A DNA stretch of 64,000 nucleotides from Planktophila grossartii (lineage in GTDB: Bacteria; Actinomycetota; Actinomycetes; Nanopelagicales; Nanopelagicaceae): positions 558,001-622,000 of the forward strand of contig OZ248345.1 of NCBI GenBank assembly GCA_965234365.1, in the 5' to 3' direction. The notes under the pieces are model-generated. The model saw nothing but the letters and a program-made list of their open reading frames with translations. It made no database searches and had not been told where the DNA came from. Positions 16,144-25,971 of this stretch are shown in pieces. The position numbers and the translations under genes were made by a program. The first letter of the stretch is position 1, and each line of letters starts with the position of its first letter.

Positions 16144-16264
16144 GAGCGCTCATTTGTGGCCACCGCCGACCTTTCCATTCATGTTAGGCCGGCAGCGACG
16201 TCCCTTCCCCGGCGTCGCTACTGAAAAAGATCCGTCGGCCGGCGGTGACCAGAGATGAGCGCTC
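16144..16264 (+). ncRNA. Structured leader RNA upstream of rsmH (mraW RNA motif candidate)
   Basis: The 247-bp gap between mraZ and rsmH has no gene but a clear nested fold. The outer helix is GAGCGCTCAT (16144-16153) with ATGAGCGCTC (16255-16264), ten perfect pairs. Inside it CACCGCC (16161-16167) pairs with GGCGGTG (16241-16247), and AGCGACG (16194-16200) pairs with CGTCGCT (16213-16219). The 'mraW' RNA motif is a published conserved structured RNA found in front of mraW/rsmH in Actinobacteria, which fits this place. Assignment to that family is from position and shape, not from a covariance search. Confidence 0.68.
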
Positions 16265-16315
16265 GAAGTTTTTGCACAACAGAGCAAGGGATGAAGTACG
16301 AGAACGGGGGAGAAG

Positions 16316-17257
16316 ATGCAACACATATCTGTAATGCGCGATCGCTGTGTCGATCTGCTCGCTCCCGCAATTCTCGCTTCTGCAAATCCTGTTGTTGTAG
16401 ATGGAACTCTCGGTCTTGGTGGTCATACAGAAGCTCTCTTGCAGCGCTTTGAGAACCTCACCATTATTGGAATCGATCGCGATGAGATTGCGCTCGAGCG
16501 CGCAACGAGGCGCCTTGCACCTTTTGCAGATCGCCTCAAGACAGCACATTGCGTCTTTGACCAAATTTCTAGCGTTGTAGAAGGCTTTGGATATAGCCAC
16601 ATTAATGGCGCTCTCTTCGACCTCGGAGTCTCATCTATCCAACTCGATGAAACAGAACGTGGTTTCTCATATTCACAAGATGCACCGCTCGATATGCGCA
16701 TGGATCGCAGCCGAGGAATTACAGCGTCAGAGATTCTCAATACCTACGAGCCAGGCAAGTTGGTTCAGATTCTTCGCACTTATGGTGAAGAAAAGTTTGC
16801 AACTCGTATCGTTGAAAATATCGTCAAAGCTCGCGCAAAGGCGCCTCTTAACTCAACAACTGAACTTGCAACGCTCGTAAAAGAGAGCATCCCTGCTGCG
16901 ACTCGTCGCACCGGTGGAAATCCAGCTAAGCGCACCTTCCAAGCACTTCGCATTGAAGCCAACGATGAACTAGGTGCAATTACTCGCGCTCTGCCTGATG
17001 CGCTCGATCTTCTCATGGTGGGTGGGCGCCTCGTAGTGATGTCATTCCAATCTCTTGAAGATCGCATCGTGAAAGAAATTTTCGCGGAAGCTTCAACGTC
17101 GAAGTCTCCGCGAAATCTTCCTATCGAACTTCCTGAATATGCAGCGAAGTTCTCACTTGTCTTCCGCTCAAGTGAGACCCCAACTGCAGAAGAGCTCGAA
17201 TCCAATCCACGTTCGGCATCAGTTCGCCTCCGTGCAATCGAGAGGGTGGCTGCGTAA
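16316..17257 (+). CDS. rsmH: 16S rRNA (cytosine1402-N4)-methyltransferase RsmH
   Basis: 313 residues. It methylates N4 of C1402 in the ribosomal decoding centre using S-adenosylmethionine. Visible are HISVMRDRCVDLL at the start, the SAM loop VVDGTLGLGGHTEALL, DRDEIAL, and the ALFDLGVSSIQLDE and NPAKRTFQALRIEAN signatures. GGGGGAG lies upstream of the ATG. It follows a structured leader RNA, suggesting post-transcriptional control separate from mraZ. Its stop overlaps the ftsL-like start by one base (TAATG). Confidence 0.95.
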   Translation: MQHISVMRDRCVDLLAPAILASANPVVVDGTLGLGGHTEALLQRFENLTIIGIDRDEIALERATRRLAPFADRLKTAHCVFDQISSVVEGFGYSHINGALFDLGVSSIQLDETERGFSYSQDAPLDMRMDRSRGITASEILNTYEPGKLVQILRTYGEEKFATRIVENIVKARAKAPLNSTTELATLVKESIPAATRRTGGNPAKRTFQALRIEANDELGAITRALPDALDLLMVGGRLVVMSFQSLEDRIVKEIFAEASTSKSPRNLPIELPEYAAKFSLVFRSSETPTAEELESNPRSASVRLRAIERVAA

Positions 17258-17685
17258 TGTCTCTAGCAACTGCCCGCAAAGTTTCTACACCACGCACTTC
17301 TCCCAAGAAAGCAGCGCCGAAGGCGAAGAAGCAGGTTGCAGAACGCACAGCTGAAATCATTTCGGGTCTCTTTCCTGAAATGTCATCAGGTGCTCGCGCT
17401 ACTCATAAGTACTTTGCAACGTTCCTTACCGTTGTCAGCGCAGTTGGATTCCTGACACTCCTCGGTATTAACACATTGCTCGCTCAAGATGCATTCACGC
17501 TCTCCAACCTCAAGACAGAAGCGAAGGCAGTTGCCGATCAGCGCGATGCAATTAACCGCAGCATCGATTCACATGCAGCACCTGAGCGTTTAGCCGCAGC
17601 TGCCACAGCCCTCGGCATGCGCCCTTCCGAGACTCCAGTATTTCTAGATCTGACTCCACCACAGAGCGAGGTAGCAAATGGGTAA
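17257..17685 (+). CDS. ftsL: FtsL-like division protein
   Basis: 142 residues. A basic cytosolic N-tail of about 55 residues (TSPKKAAPKAKKQ) is followed by one membrane helix at about 55-75 and a short coiled-coil-like external segment (LSNLKTEAKAVADQRDAINRSI). Size, topology and place between rsmH and ftsI identify FtsL, which with FtsB and FtsQ activates FtsWI. Sequence conservation in this family is low, so the call depends on position. It overlaps ftsI by 8 bp. Confidence 0.82.
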   Translation: MSLATARKVSTPRTSPKKAAPKAKKQVAERTAEIISGLFPEMSSGARATHKYFATFLTVVSAVGFLTLLGINTLLAQDAFTLSNLKTEAKAVADQRDAINRSIDSHAAPERLAAAATALGMRPSETPVFLDLTPPQSEVANG

Positions 17686-19483
17686 TTTGCTCCTTGCTAA
17701 ATCACGTATCAATATTCTTGTTATCGCAATCTTTGTTCTCTTCTCACTCCTTGCCCTCCAGCTCTTCCGCGTGCAAGTTGTGCAGGCCGGTAGCTATCAA
17801 CGCAAGGCAGCCAATGAAATGCAATCTACTCGCCTTATTCCTGCACCACGCGGTGAGATCACCGATGTTAACGGAATCGCATTTGCTCGAAGCGTCTCAG
17901 CAATCACCATCGTTGTGGATCAGACACAGATAACAGATCCATCACGTGTCGCTAACTTTGTAGCGCCAATCCTTGGCCTCACCGTTGCCGATGTCCAAGA
18001 GAACATCACCGGAACACGTAAGTATTCAATAGTTCTGAAGAATGGTCGCCCAGCGCTCTGGGACAAGCTAACTGAAGCAATTTATGAGTACAACAAGAAC
18101 CTCGATAACGAACATTTCGATAAGCGCATCATCGGATTCTTCCCAGAACGTTCTTACATCCGCGAATATCCATCAGGTCAGTTGATCTCTTCTCTCGTTG
18201 GCTTTGTTCGCGCAGATGGAATTGGAGCAACTGGCCTCGAATCAAGCCTTAACTCAACCATTACTGGAACTGCCGGAAAGTACTCCTATGCACGCGGTTA
18301 CGGTGCAGAGATTCCTGGTTCACAGCGCGAAATTATCGGAGCAAAAGCAGGAACAAATATTCGCCTCACCATAAACCGCGATGTGCAGTGGGTTGCAGCA
18401 AAGGCGATTGCTGATGCAGTGAAATCTTCAGCAGCAACGAGCGGAACAGTGATTGTCATGGATCCAAAGACTGGCGCAATCGTGGCTCATGCAACAGCGC
18501 CTACCTTTAATCCGAATAACACGAAGAATGTGGCGCTCTCATTGATGCGCAATCCTTCGGTACAAGATGTCTACGAACCAGGATCCACTGGCAAGGTCAT
18601 GACAATGGCAGCAGCTCTTGAAGAGAAGACGATCTCCCCTACAACAGTCTTCACAGTTCCTTACATGCTCAAGCGCGGTGGTTCGACTTTCCATGATCAC
18701 GAACACCATGCAACGCAACATCTGACAACATCAGGAATTCTTGCAGTCTCAAGTAACACTGGAACAATTCAAGTGGGCGAAACACTCAGCCACGACACTC
18801 TCTATAACTACCTCACCAAATTCGGCATTGGATCCAAGACAGGTTCAGGACTTCCGGGTGAATCTGGTGGTCTCTTACGCGTCGTTTCAGATTGGTCCGG
18901 AACAACTGCTCCCACAGTTGCATTTGGTCAGGGTTACTCAGTCACCGCAATGCAGGCAACGAGCGTCTTTGCAACAATCGCAAATAATGGCGTGCGCGTT
19001 TCACCCACAGTTATTGCAGGCACTAGCGATGCATCAGGACACTTCACGCCAACTGCTAATCGCAGCAGTGTTCGTGTTGTCAGCGAAGATACAGCGATTA
19101 AGTTGCGTCTCATGATGGAGAGCGTTGTCTCTGCTCAAGGAACTGCGCCAAGTGCTGCAATTCCTGGGTACCGCGTTGCTGGTAAGACAGGTACTGCGAT
19201 GCGTTACGACCAGAACACAGGCAAGTACAGCGGATACACCGCATCATTTATCGGTTTTGCACCAGCAGATGCTCCACGCTACGTGATCAGCGTGACTCTG
19301 CAGGATCCTAAGAATGGCCACTACGGCGGTTCTCTTGGTGGCCCAGTATTTAAAAAGGTGATGACCTTTGTTCTTCAATCAGAACATGTTGCACCAACCG
19401 GAACAAAAGTTCTTCCGGTCGCTCTGACAAAATCAGAGCTCACTCGTGCTCGCGCAACACAGGTAAGCGCTAAGAAGCAATGA
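17678..19483 (+). CDS. ftsI: Division-specific penicillin-binding protein (FtsI/PBP3 type, transpeptidase)
   Basis: 601 residues. A single N-terminal membrane anchor (about 12-34) is followed by a PBP dimerisation domain (PRGEITDVNG) and a transpeptidase domain. All three active-site motifs are present: STGK (Ser-Thr-Gly-Lys in YEPGSTGKVMTM), SSN (VSSNTGT) and KTGTA. It crosslinks septal peptidoglycan as partner of FtsW. It overlaps ftsL by 8 bp and murE by 4 bp. Confidence 0.94.
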   Translation: MGNLLLAKSRINILVIAIFVLFSLLALQLFRVQVVQAGSYQRKAANEMQSTRLIPAPRGEITDVNGIAFARSVSAITIVVDQTQITDPSRVANFVAPILGLTVADVQENITGTRKYSIVLKNGRPALWDKLTEAIYEYNKNLDNEHFDKRIIGFFPERSYIREYPSGQLISSLVGFVRADGIGATGLESSLNSTITGTAGKYSYARGYGAEIPGSQREIIGAKAGTNIRLTINRDVQWVAAKAIADAVKSSAATSGTVIVMDPKTGAIVAHATAPTFNPNNTKNVALSLMRNPSVQDVYEPGSTGKVMTMAAALEEKTISPTTVFTVPYMLKRGGSTFHDHEHHATQHLTTSGILAVSSNTGTIQVGETLSHDTLYNYLTKFGIGSKTGSGLPGESGGLLRVVSDWSGTTAPTVAFGQGYSVTAMQATSVFATIANNGVRVSPTVIAGTSDASGHFTPTANRSSVRVVSEDTAIKLRLMMESVVSAQGTAPSAAIPGYRVAGKTGTAMRYDQNTGKYSGYTASFIGFAPADAPRYVISVTLQDPKNGHYGGSLGGPVFKKVMTFVLQSEHVAPTGTKVLPVALTKSELTRARATQVSAKKQ

Positions 19484-20961
19484 TTCGCCCTCTCGCACCG
19501 TTTTCTGCGAAGCTCGAAGATGCAGCGCAGTTGGTAGGAGCATCTCTACACGGGGCGAACGTGGCATTTACAGGTGTGACTCACGTCGATACAGATGTCG
19601 AACCAGGCGATCTCTTTATCGCTATCCCTGGTGCACGTGTACATGGCGCAACATTTATTGATGCAGCTGTTAAGCGCGGTGCAGTTGCAGTTCTGACAGA
19701 TGAAGCAGGTCTTGCCCACTGTGCAGGAATTCCAGCGCTTGTCGTTACCGATGTTCGCACAGCAGGTGCGCTTGTAGCGGCATCTCTCTACAAGTACCCA
19801 ACGCGGGATCTCACAAGTATTGGCATCACAGGTACCAACGGCAAGACAACGGTCTCAACACTTCTCTATCAAATCTTTGAAGCTGTAGGGCGCGATACCG
19901 GCCTCATCGGAACAGTGGAAACTCGTATCGGCGCTGAGGTTGTGAAAAGCACTCGGACAACTCCAGAAGCCCCTGAACTACAGGCACTTGCTGCAGTGAT
20001 GCGCGAACGTCACATGCGCCATCTAGTGATGGAAGTATCGAGCCACGCACTTTCTTTGAAGCGTATGAAGGGCTCACATTTCGCAATCGCTGCATTTACC
20101 AATCTGACGCAAGACCATTTGGATTTCCATCACGATATGGATTCATACTTTGCAGCAAAAGCGCAGCTCTTCACATCGGAGTATGCAGAGCAGGCATTTA
20201 TTAATATCGACTCACAGTACGGAAAGCGCCTCGTTGAACAAGCGCAGATCCCAGTCACAACTCTTTCTCGCACAGATTCCTCTGCAACATGGCACTTTGT
20301 CGAAACCCATAACGTTTCACGTGGCGTTGAATTTAGCGCGCGTGGAGCAGGTGGCATCCTGATTGAATCTCGCACCAGATTATTTGGCGGATATAACCTC
20401 GACAACTTACTTCTCGCTCTTGCAATTGCGGTCGAATGCGGAATTGATCCGATCGAACTTGCGGCAATTACCCCAACACTGACAGGTGCACCTGGTCGCC
20501 TTGAAGCAGTCTCTTTAGGCCAGCACTACACAGCGCTTGTTGATTACGCACACTCACCTGATGCAGTCACCAATGTTCTTGCAGCAGCTCGTGAATTTAC
20601 AAGCGGCAGGGTTATCGCCGTACTTGGTTGCGGGGGAGACCGCGACGCTACAAAGCGTCCACTGATGGGTGCCGCTCTTGCACACGGTGCAGATATAGCA
20701 ATCTTTACAAGCGATAACCCGCGTTCTGAAGCTCCCGCTGAAATACTTTCCCAGATGACACAATCTCTTACCGTGAGCGCGCCTTCACAAATCATTGAAG
20801 ATCGTGAGGATGCAATTCGCGCCGCTGTAGCACTTGCGCAGGACGGTGACACCGTTCTTGTTCTCGGCAAAGGACATGAAACAGGTCAAGATATAGCTGG
20901 CGTAGTGACACCCTTTGATGATCGCATTGTGCTCGCTCAAGCAATCGAGGCAAAGCCATGA
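19480..20961 (+). CDS. murE: UDP-MurNAc-tripeptide synthetase MurE (meso-diaminopimelate type)
   Basis: 493 residues of the Mur ligase family. The ATP loop is GTNGKTTVSTL. The specificity motif DNPR (FTSDNPRSEAP) indicates meso-diaminopimelate as the third residue; lysine enzymes have a different motif. It adds the third amino acid to UDP-MurNAc-L-Ala-D-Glu in the cytoplasm. The N-terminal substrate-binding domain and the C-terminal domain ending VLGKGHETGQ are complete. ATGA overlaps at both ends tie it to ftsI and murF. Confidence 0.95.
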   Translation: MIRPLAPFSAKLEDAAQLVGASLHGANVAFTGVTHVDTDVEPGDLFIAIPGARVHGATFIDAAVKRGAVAVLTDEAGLAHCAGIPALVVTDVRTAGALVAASLYKYPTRDLTSIGITGTNGKTTVSTLLYQIFEAVGRDTGLIGTVETRIGAEVVKSTRTTPEAPELQALAAVMRERHMRHLVMEVSSHALSLKRMKGSHFAIAAFTNLTQDHLDFHHDMDSYFAAKAQLFTSEYAEQAFINIDSQYGKRLVEQAQIPVTTLSRTDSSATWHFVETHNVSRGVEFSARGAGGILIESRTRLFGGYNLDNLLLALAIAVECGIDPIELAAITPTLTGAPGRLEAVSLGQHYTALVDYAHSPDAVTNVLAAAREFTSGRVIAVLGCGGDRDATKRPLMGAALAHGADIAIFTSDNPRSEAPAEILSQMTQSLTVSAPSQIIEDREDAIRAAVALAQDGDTVLVLGKGHETGQDIAGVVTPFDDRIVLAQAIEAKP

Positions 20962-22358
20962 TTGCAATGAAGGCATCAGAGATTGCATCCGTTGTTCAAG
21001 GTCAATTACATGGCGACGATGTCACCGTTACGCAAGCAGCAGTAATCAACTCTTCAGAAGCCACACCCGGTTCACTCTTTTTAGCTATCAAAGGTGAGCG
21101 AGTAGATGGCCACGATTTTGTAGCCGATGCTCGTTCTCATGGTGCAGTTCTTACACTCTCTACGCAACCAGTCGATGGGCCACATATCGTCGTTGCAGAT
21201 GTCGTCGTGGCTTTGGGAAAACTTGCACAACATGTGCGTAGCAATCTACTCGACCTCATCGTCATTGGAATTACCGGTTCACAAGGTAAGACAACAACCA
21301 AAGAGCTACTCGCTGCCGTTCTCTCGTCAGCGGCTCCAACTGTTGCCCCTAAAGGAAATTTCAATAACGAAATTGGTGCACCACTTTCCTTGCTTCACTG
21401 CACTGCCGAGACGAAGTACTGCATTGTTGAAATGGGTGCACGCCACAAGGGCGATATCGCCCATCTCTGCTCTATTGCACAACCGAATATTGGTTTAGTG
21501 CTCAAAGTTGGCACAGCTCATGTGGGCGAATTTGGTTCCGTTGCAGCAATCGCTGAAACAAAGTCAGAGCTCATCAGCTCGCTCAGCCCAGAGGCAACTG
21601 CAATTCTTGGAACATACGATGAATACACACCGAAGATGGCATCTCTCCATAAGGGAAAGAAGATCACCTTTGGCGAAGGCAGTGAATGTGATATTCGCGC
21701 AACAGATATTGAAGTCCGTGAAGGACGTGCACACTTTGATCTCGTCACACCTGAAGGACGAAGCGCAGTAGGGCTACGCCTCGTCGGATTGCATCAAGTT
21801 GCTAATGCACTTGCTGTTGCCTCTGTTGCAACAGTCTTAGGTTTCTCACTCGATCAGATTGCCAGTGGCCTTTCCACCGCTGAATCACACGCCAAGTGGC
21901 GCATGGAGATTCATGAACTTCCATCTCTCGTTCTTATCAATGATGCGTATAACGCCAGCCCAGAAGCGATGGCAGCGGCCCTTCAGACTCTGGTCCTCTT
22001 CGCGCAAGAGCGCGGGGGAGAGTCGTGGGCCTTTGTAGGAAAAATGAATGAACTCGGCGAGTCATCAGATGCCGATCATGCAGGTATTGGCACCCTTGCC
22101 TCAGAACTTGGAATCGATCACTTGGTCTGCATTGGAGCCCCACAGTACGGAGTGAAGATTGCACAAGGTAGCGCAACCAGTGTTCATCTCTGCGCCGATA
22201 AAGCTGAAGCACTCACTGTTGCAGCACATTTCAATCCTGGAGATGTCGCTTTGGTAAAGGCTTCACGATCAGAGAAGTTGGAAGAGTTGGCAGATTCCAT
22301 ATCTGCGCAGTGGATGCATAAGATTGAAGAGATGAAAGAGAGTGAAGAGAACGCATGA
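20958..22358 (+). CDS. murF: UDP-MurNAc-pentapeptide synthetase MurF
   Basis: 466 residues. ATP loop GSQGKTTTKELL; NNEIGAPLSLL and INDAYNASPEAM are MurF signatures. It adds D-Ala-D-Ala to the UDP-MurNAc-tripeptide. Start is ATG at 20958, overlapping murE by 4 bp. A second in-frame ATG four codons later (MKASEIASVV) is an equally good start, since family members begin near that residue. It overlaps mraY by 4 bp. Confidence 0.94.
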   Translation: MIAMKASEIASVVQGQLHGDDVTVTQAAVINSSEATPGSLFLAIKGERVDGHDFVADARSHGAVLTLSTQPVDGPHIVVADVVVALGKLAQHVRSNLLDLIVIGITGSQGKTTTKELLAAVLSSAAPTVAPKGNFNNEIGAPLSLLHCTAETKYCIVEMGARHKGDIAHLCSIAQPNIGLVLKVGTAHVGEFGSVAAIAETKSELISSLSPEATAILGTYDEYTPKMASLHKGKKITFGEGSECDIRATDIEVREGRAHFDLVTPEGRSAVGLRLVGLHQVANALAVASVATVLGFSLDQIASGLSTAESHAKWRMEIHELPSLVLINDAYNASPEAMAAALQTLVLFAQERGGESWAFVGKMNELGESSDADHAGIGTLASELGIDHLVCIGAPQYGVKIAQGSATSVHLCADKAEALTVAAHFNPGDVALVKASRSEKLEELADSISAQWMHKIEEMKESEENA

Positions 22359-23413
22359 AGCTAATTTTGATTGCCGGAGCTCTCGCTCTCTTCTTATCTC
22401 TCTTTGGAACCCCCGCACTTATTAAGGCGCTTGCTCGTCGTGGCTACGGTCAGATCATCCGCGATGATGGTCCATCTACACATCACACCAAGCGCGGAAC
22501 CCCCACTATGGGCGGCATCATCATTATCTTTGCATCACTTGTTGCCTATCTCGTTGCACATGCGGTGACACAGAAATCAATCTCCACATCTGCAGTTCTC
22601 ATTCTCGGTCTCGTCATCTGCCTCGGATTTGTTGGCTTCCTCGATGACTATATGAAAATTTCTCGTCAAAACTCTCGTGGAATCAGCGGCAAGCAGAAGA
22701 TCTTTGGGCAGGTGCTTTTCGCCTCACTCTTCGGATATCTCGGAACACGTTTCCCCGATCAAGATGGGCTCACTCCTATCTCACAAAATCTCTCCACCCT
22801 TCGCGATACCAGCATCACGTTAGGCGTTGTCCTTGTCGTCATTTGGATTGCGCTCATGGTTACAGCAACCAGTAATGGCGTTAACCTCACCGATGGACTT
22901 GATGGATTAGCAACAGGTGCATCAGTGATGACCTTCCTGGCATTTGTCCTTATCGGCGTCTGGGAATTCGGTCAGAGCTGCGCAGTTGCTGCGTCAAGTA
23001 ATTGCTACAACGTTCGAGATCCGCTCGACCTTGCAGTCCTTGCTGCAGCATTTGCCGGAGCCTGCACTGGTTTCTTATGGTGGAACGCATCGCCTGCAAA
23101 GATCTTTATGGGAGATACCGGCTCACTTGCACTCGGTGGTGCACTTGCAGGACTTGCAGCATCTCTTCGCGTTCAACTTCTTCTTATTCCACTCGGAGGC
23201 CTCTTCGTCATCATCACTCTCTCGGTTGCGCTCCAAGTCATCTACTTCAGACTTACTGGTGGAAAGCGCCTCTTCAAGATGGCACCGCTACAACATCACT
23301 TCGAACTGATGGGTTGGGGCGAAGTCACAATCGTTCTTCGATTCTGGATTATCGCCGGCTTGAGCGTGGCGCTCGGTCTCGGACTTTTCTACACACAATG
23401 GGTAGCAAGCTAA
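22355..23413 (+). CDS. mraY: Phospho-MurNAc-pentapeptide transferase MraY
   Basis: 352 residues, about ten membrane helices. Conserved cytosolic motifs are present: GTPTMGG, FLDDYMKI with the catalytic aspartates, NLTDGLDGLA, and FMGDTGSLALGG, with PLQHHFEL near the end. It makes lipid I from UDP-MurNAc-pentapeptide and undecaprenyl phosphate. It starts inside the murF stop (ATGA) and ends 7 bp before murD. Confidence 0.95.
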   Translation: MKLILIAGALALFLSLFGTPALIKALARRGYGQIIRDDGPSTHHTKRGTPTMGGIIIIFASLVAYLVAHAVTQKSISTSAVLILGLVICLGFVGFLDDYMKISRQNSRGISGKQKIFGQVLFASLFGYLGTRFPDQDGLTPISQNLSTLRDTSITLGVVLVVIWIALMVTATSNGVNLTDGLDGLATGASVMTFLAFVLIGVWEFGQSCAVAASSNCYNVRDPLDLAVLAAAFAGACTGFLWWNASPAKIFMGDTGSLALGGALAGLAASLRVQLLLIPLGGLFVIITLSVALQVIYFRLTGGKRLFKMAPLQHHFELMGWGEVTIVLRFWIIAGLSVALGLGLFYTQWVAS

Positions 23414-23420
23414 AACACCC

Positions 23421-24818
23421 ATGGCACAAGCTCTCTACACACACCTCGATGGCAAGCGCATCCTTGTCGCAGGTGCAGGTGTTACTGGAACAGCATGTGC
23501 GCGCGCACTAGAAAAACGTGGATCACTCGTCACTATTGTTGATGAGAAGGTAACTGCGCTCGAAGGATTCAAGGTAATCAATCCTGCAGCAGTTAATTTC
23601 TCCAACTTCGATCTCCTACTTGTCTCACCGGGGTGGCGCGAAGATCACCCAGTAGTTCTTGCAGCTCGCACAGCGCGCATCGCACTTATTAACGAGGTAG
23701 ATCTTGCCTGGAGCTTTAAGCCAGCGAACCAGAGGTGGATCGCGCTGACGGGCACCAACGGAAAGACAACAACTGTCGAACTTGCTGCAGCCATGCTGCG
23801 TAGCGGTGGAATCGCCGCAGTCGCATGCGGCAATGTCGGAACAACTGTGATTGAAACAGTTGAGTCAGATGAGAAGTACGACATCCTCGTTCTTGAACTT
23901 TCATCGTTCCAACTGCACTGGCTTGAAGATGCCCAATTTGTCTCTTCGGCAATCCTCAATATCGCTGAAGATCATGTCGACTGGCATGGCACCTTCGATG
24001 CATATGCACAAGCAAAGATTTCACTCCTCGATAAATCAATGACGGCAATTCTCAATGCCGATGATGGAGAAATCGTCTCTCGCACAACGCATTGGCAAGG
24101 TCGCAAAGTCTTCTTCTCCCTCGATACTCCAGCGCCCGGCGAAATTGGAGTAGTTGAAGAACTGCTGGTTGATCGTGCATTTGTCGCAGATCCTCAAGAA
24201 GCTGCGATGTTCTCTGAACTCGTAGAAGTCACACCCACAGTTCCTCACAACGTTTCCAACGCGTTAGCTGCGGCGGGTCTTGCGCGTACAGCGGGGGTGA
24301 GCCACGAAGCTATTCGAACAGCGATTGCAGAATTCACGCCTGGTCGCCACCGCATCGAACAGATTCTTGAACGCGATGGCATTACATGGGTAAATGACTC
24401 CAAGGCCACCAATCCACATGCAGCATCTGCCTCCATCATGTCAGCGCTTTCGGTGATCTGGATCGCCGGCGGTCTTGCAAAGGGCGCAACAATGGGAGAA
24501 CTTGTAGATCGCATTAAATCTCGCGTACGTGTTGCAATTCTTATTGGCGAAGATCGCGAGCTGATTGCTTCCGAACTCAGCGCACGCGCTCCTCACATTG
24601 AAATCATCCGTATTGATACTCCTGCTGAATACAGCAAAGGCGGCGATAACAATGGGCTGATGGAGTCAGTAATTCGTACTGCGAAAGAGTGGGCAATGTC
24701 GGGGGATACCGTCCTTCTTGCACCAGCGTGCGCATCGATGGATCAATTCATTTCCTATGGCGACCGCGGTGATCGCTTTAGAGCAGCAGTAGAAAAGGTA
24801 GTTCGCGATGGCAACTAA
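23421..24818 (+). CDS. murD: UDP-MurNAc-L-alanine:D-glutamate ligase MurD
   Basis: 465 residues. N-terminal Rossmann domain (ILVAGAGVTGTACARAL), ATP loop GTNGKTTTVELA, then NIAEDHVDWHG and the C-terminal NDSKATNPHA motif. It adds D-glutamate in the cytoplasm. The ATG at 23421 gives a normal family length. The 3' end overlaps ftsW by 11 bp. Confidence 0.94.
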   Translation: MAQALYTHLDGKRILVAGAGVTGTACARALEKRGSLVTIVDEKVTALEGFKVINPAAVNFSNFDLLLVSPGWREDHPVVLAARTARIALINEVDLAWSFKPANQRWIALTGTNGKTTTVELAAAMLRSGGIAAVACGNVGTTVIETVESDEKYDILVLELSSFQLHWLEDAQFVSSAILNIAEDHVDWHGTFDAYAQAKISLLDKSMTAILNADDGEIVSRTTHWQGRKVFFSLDTPAPGEIGVVEELLVDRAFVADPQEAAMFSELVEVTPTVPHNVSNALAAAGLARTAGVSHEAIRTAIAEFTPGRHRIEQILERDGITWVNDSKATNPHAASASIMSALSVIWIAGGLAKGATMGELVDRIKSRVRVAILIGEDRELIASELSARAPHIEIIRIDTPAEYSKGGDNNGLMESVIRTAKEWAMSGDTVLLAPACASMDQFISYGDRGDRFRAAVEKVVRDGN

Positions 24819-25971
24819 GACTCAAGAGCGTTTCCTCGCGAAGCCTGTCAATCATCTCTATATGTTGTTGGTCAGCGCTGGAGCCCTTACCTTCCTCGGT
24901 CTCATCATGGTCTTCTCTGCATCCTCCATCCACGCAATTGATACACAAGGCAGCGCCATCTCCATCGTCTTGCGCCAACTTCTCTTTGTTGCAGTCTCAA
25001 TACCGCTGGCTGGTTATCTCTCCAAGTTGCCGCTCGTTCGATGGGAATTCATTGGTCGCATAGGGCTCATTCTCTCTATCGCCCTTCTTGCCCTTCTCTT
25101 TATTCCAGGTCTAGGCAAGACAGTGAATGGAAATACCAACTGGATCAATCTCAAAGTAGTCGATGTACAGCCCAGCGAATTTGCAAAGCTACTAATGATT
25201 TTGTGGGCGAGTTATCTTCTCGCTCGCAAAGAGAGCAACGGACGTCACAACACTAACGTCGTCAAACTGATCGCTCCTGGTTTTCTCATCATCATGATGA
25301 TGATTATGTATGGACACGATCTTGGAACGACATCGGTCGTTGCAGCAATTCTCGCGGGCCTTCTCTTTGTCTCTGGAATTCAATTACGTCTCTTTGGATG
25401 GATTACAGCAGCAGGAGCACTCGCTCTCGCTGGCTTGATTGCCACATCTGGTTATCGCGCACAGCGCTTTCTAGTATTTCTCAACCCCTTTGCACCTGAA
25501 GATTACAAATATGCCGGATGGCAACCAGCACATAGCTTGCTCGGTTTAGCTAGTGGTGGACTCTTCGGTGTAGGACTTGGTGGTAGCCGACAGAAGTGGG
25601 GAAATCTCGCTGAAGCTCACACTGACTTTATCTTCTCAGTCATCGGAGAAGAGCTTGGCCTCGTTGGAACACTGAGCGTTCTTATCTTGATGACAACCTT
25701 GATTTACTCAATCTTTCGCATCGCACTTCGTGCACAAGAACCGATGATTCGCTACGCCTGTGCAGGAATCGGATGTTGGATTACAGTGCAAGCATTTCTC
25801 AACATTGGCTCAGCAACGAGCGTTCTCCCTGTTGTAGGCGTCACCCTTCCTTTAGTCTCCTATGGTGGCTCAGCTCTCGTTGCAACGCTCTGCGCAGTGG
25901 GCTTTGTTGCCGGTGCAGCGCTACGAGATCCAGCTGTTCGCAAAGAAATTGTAAAGAAGCGAAGCAAGTGA
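24808..25971 (+). CDS. ftsW: SEDS-family peptidoglycan polymerase FtsW
   Basis: 387 residues, about ten membrane helices. SEDS signatures include GKTVNGNTNWI, QPSEFAKL, LLGLASGGLFGVGLGGS, FIFSVIGEELG and VTLPLVSYGGSA. FtsW polymerises lipid II at the septum with FtsI. The ATG at 24808 overlaps murD by 11 bp; the stop is shared with the GTG of murG. Confidence 0.93.
   Translation: MATKTQERFLAKPVNHLYMLLVSAGALTFLGLIMVFSASSIHAIDTQGSAISIVLRQLLFVAVSIPLAGYLSKLPLVRWEFIGRIGLILSIALLALLFIPGLGKTVNGNTNWINLKVVDVQPSEFAKLLMILWASYLLARKESNGRHNTNVVKLIAPGFLIIMMMIMYGHDLGTTSVVAAILAGLLFVSGIQLRLFGWITAAGALALAGLIATSGYRAQRFLVFLNPFAPEDYKYAGWQPAHSLLGLASGGLFGVGLGGSRQKWGNLAEAHTDFIFSVIGEELGLVGTLSVLILMTTLIYSIFRIALRAQEPMIRYACAGIGCWITVQAFLNIGSATSVLPVVGVTLPLVSYGGSALVATLCAVGFVAGAALRDPAVRKEIVKKRSK

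Noticed and set aside
16255..16452. 65-residue ORF beginning inside the rsmH leader RNA
   Set aside because: Its ATG is part of the closing helix, and most of it overlaps rsmH in another frame; composition is not protein-like.
25773..25967. 65-codon N-terminal extension of murG within ftsW
   Set aside because: It is a frame-shifted reading of ftsW; GTG at 25968 gives the normal MurG start and a GTGA overlap.
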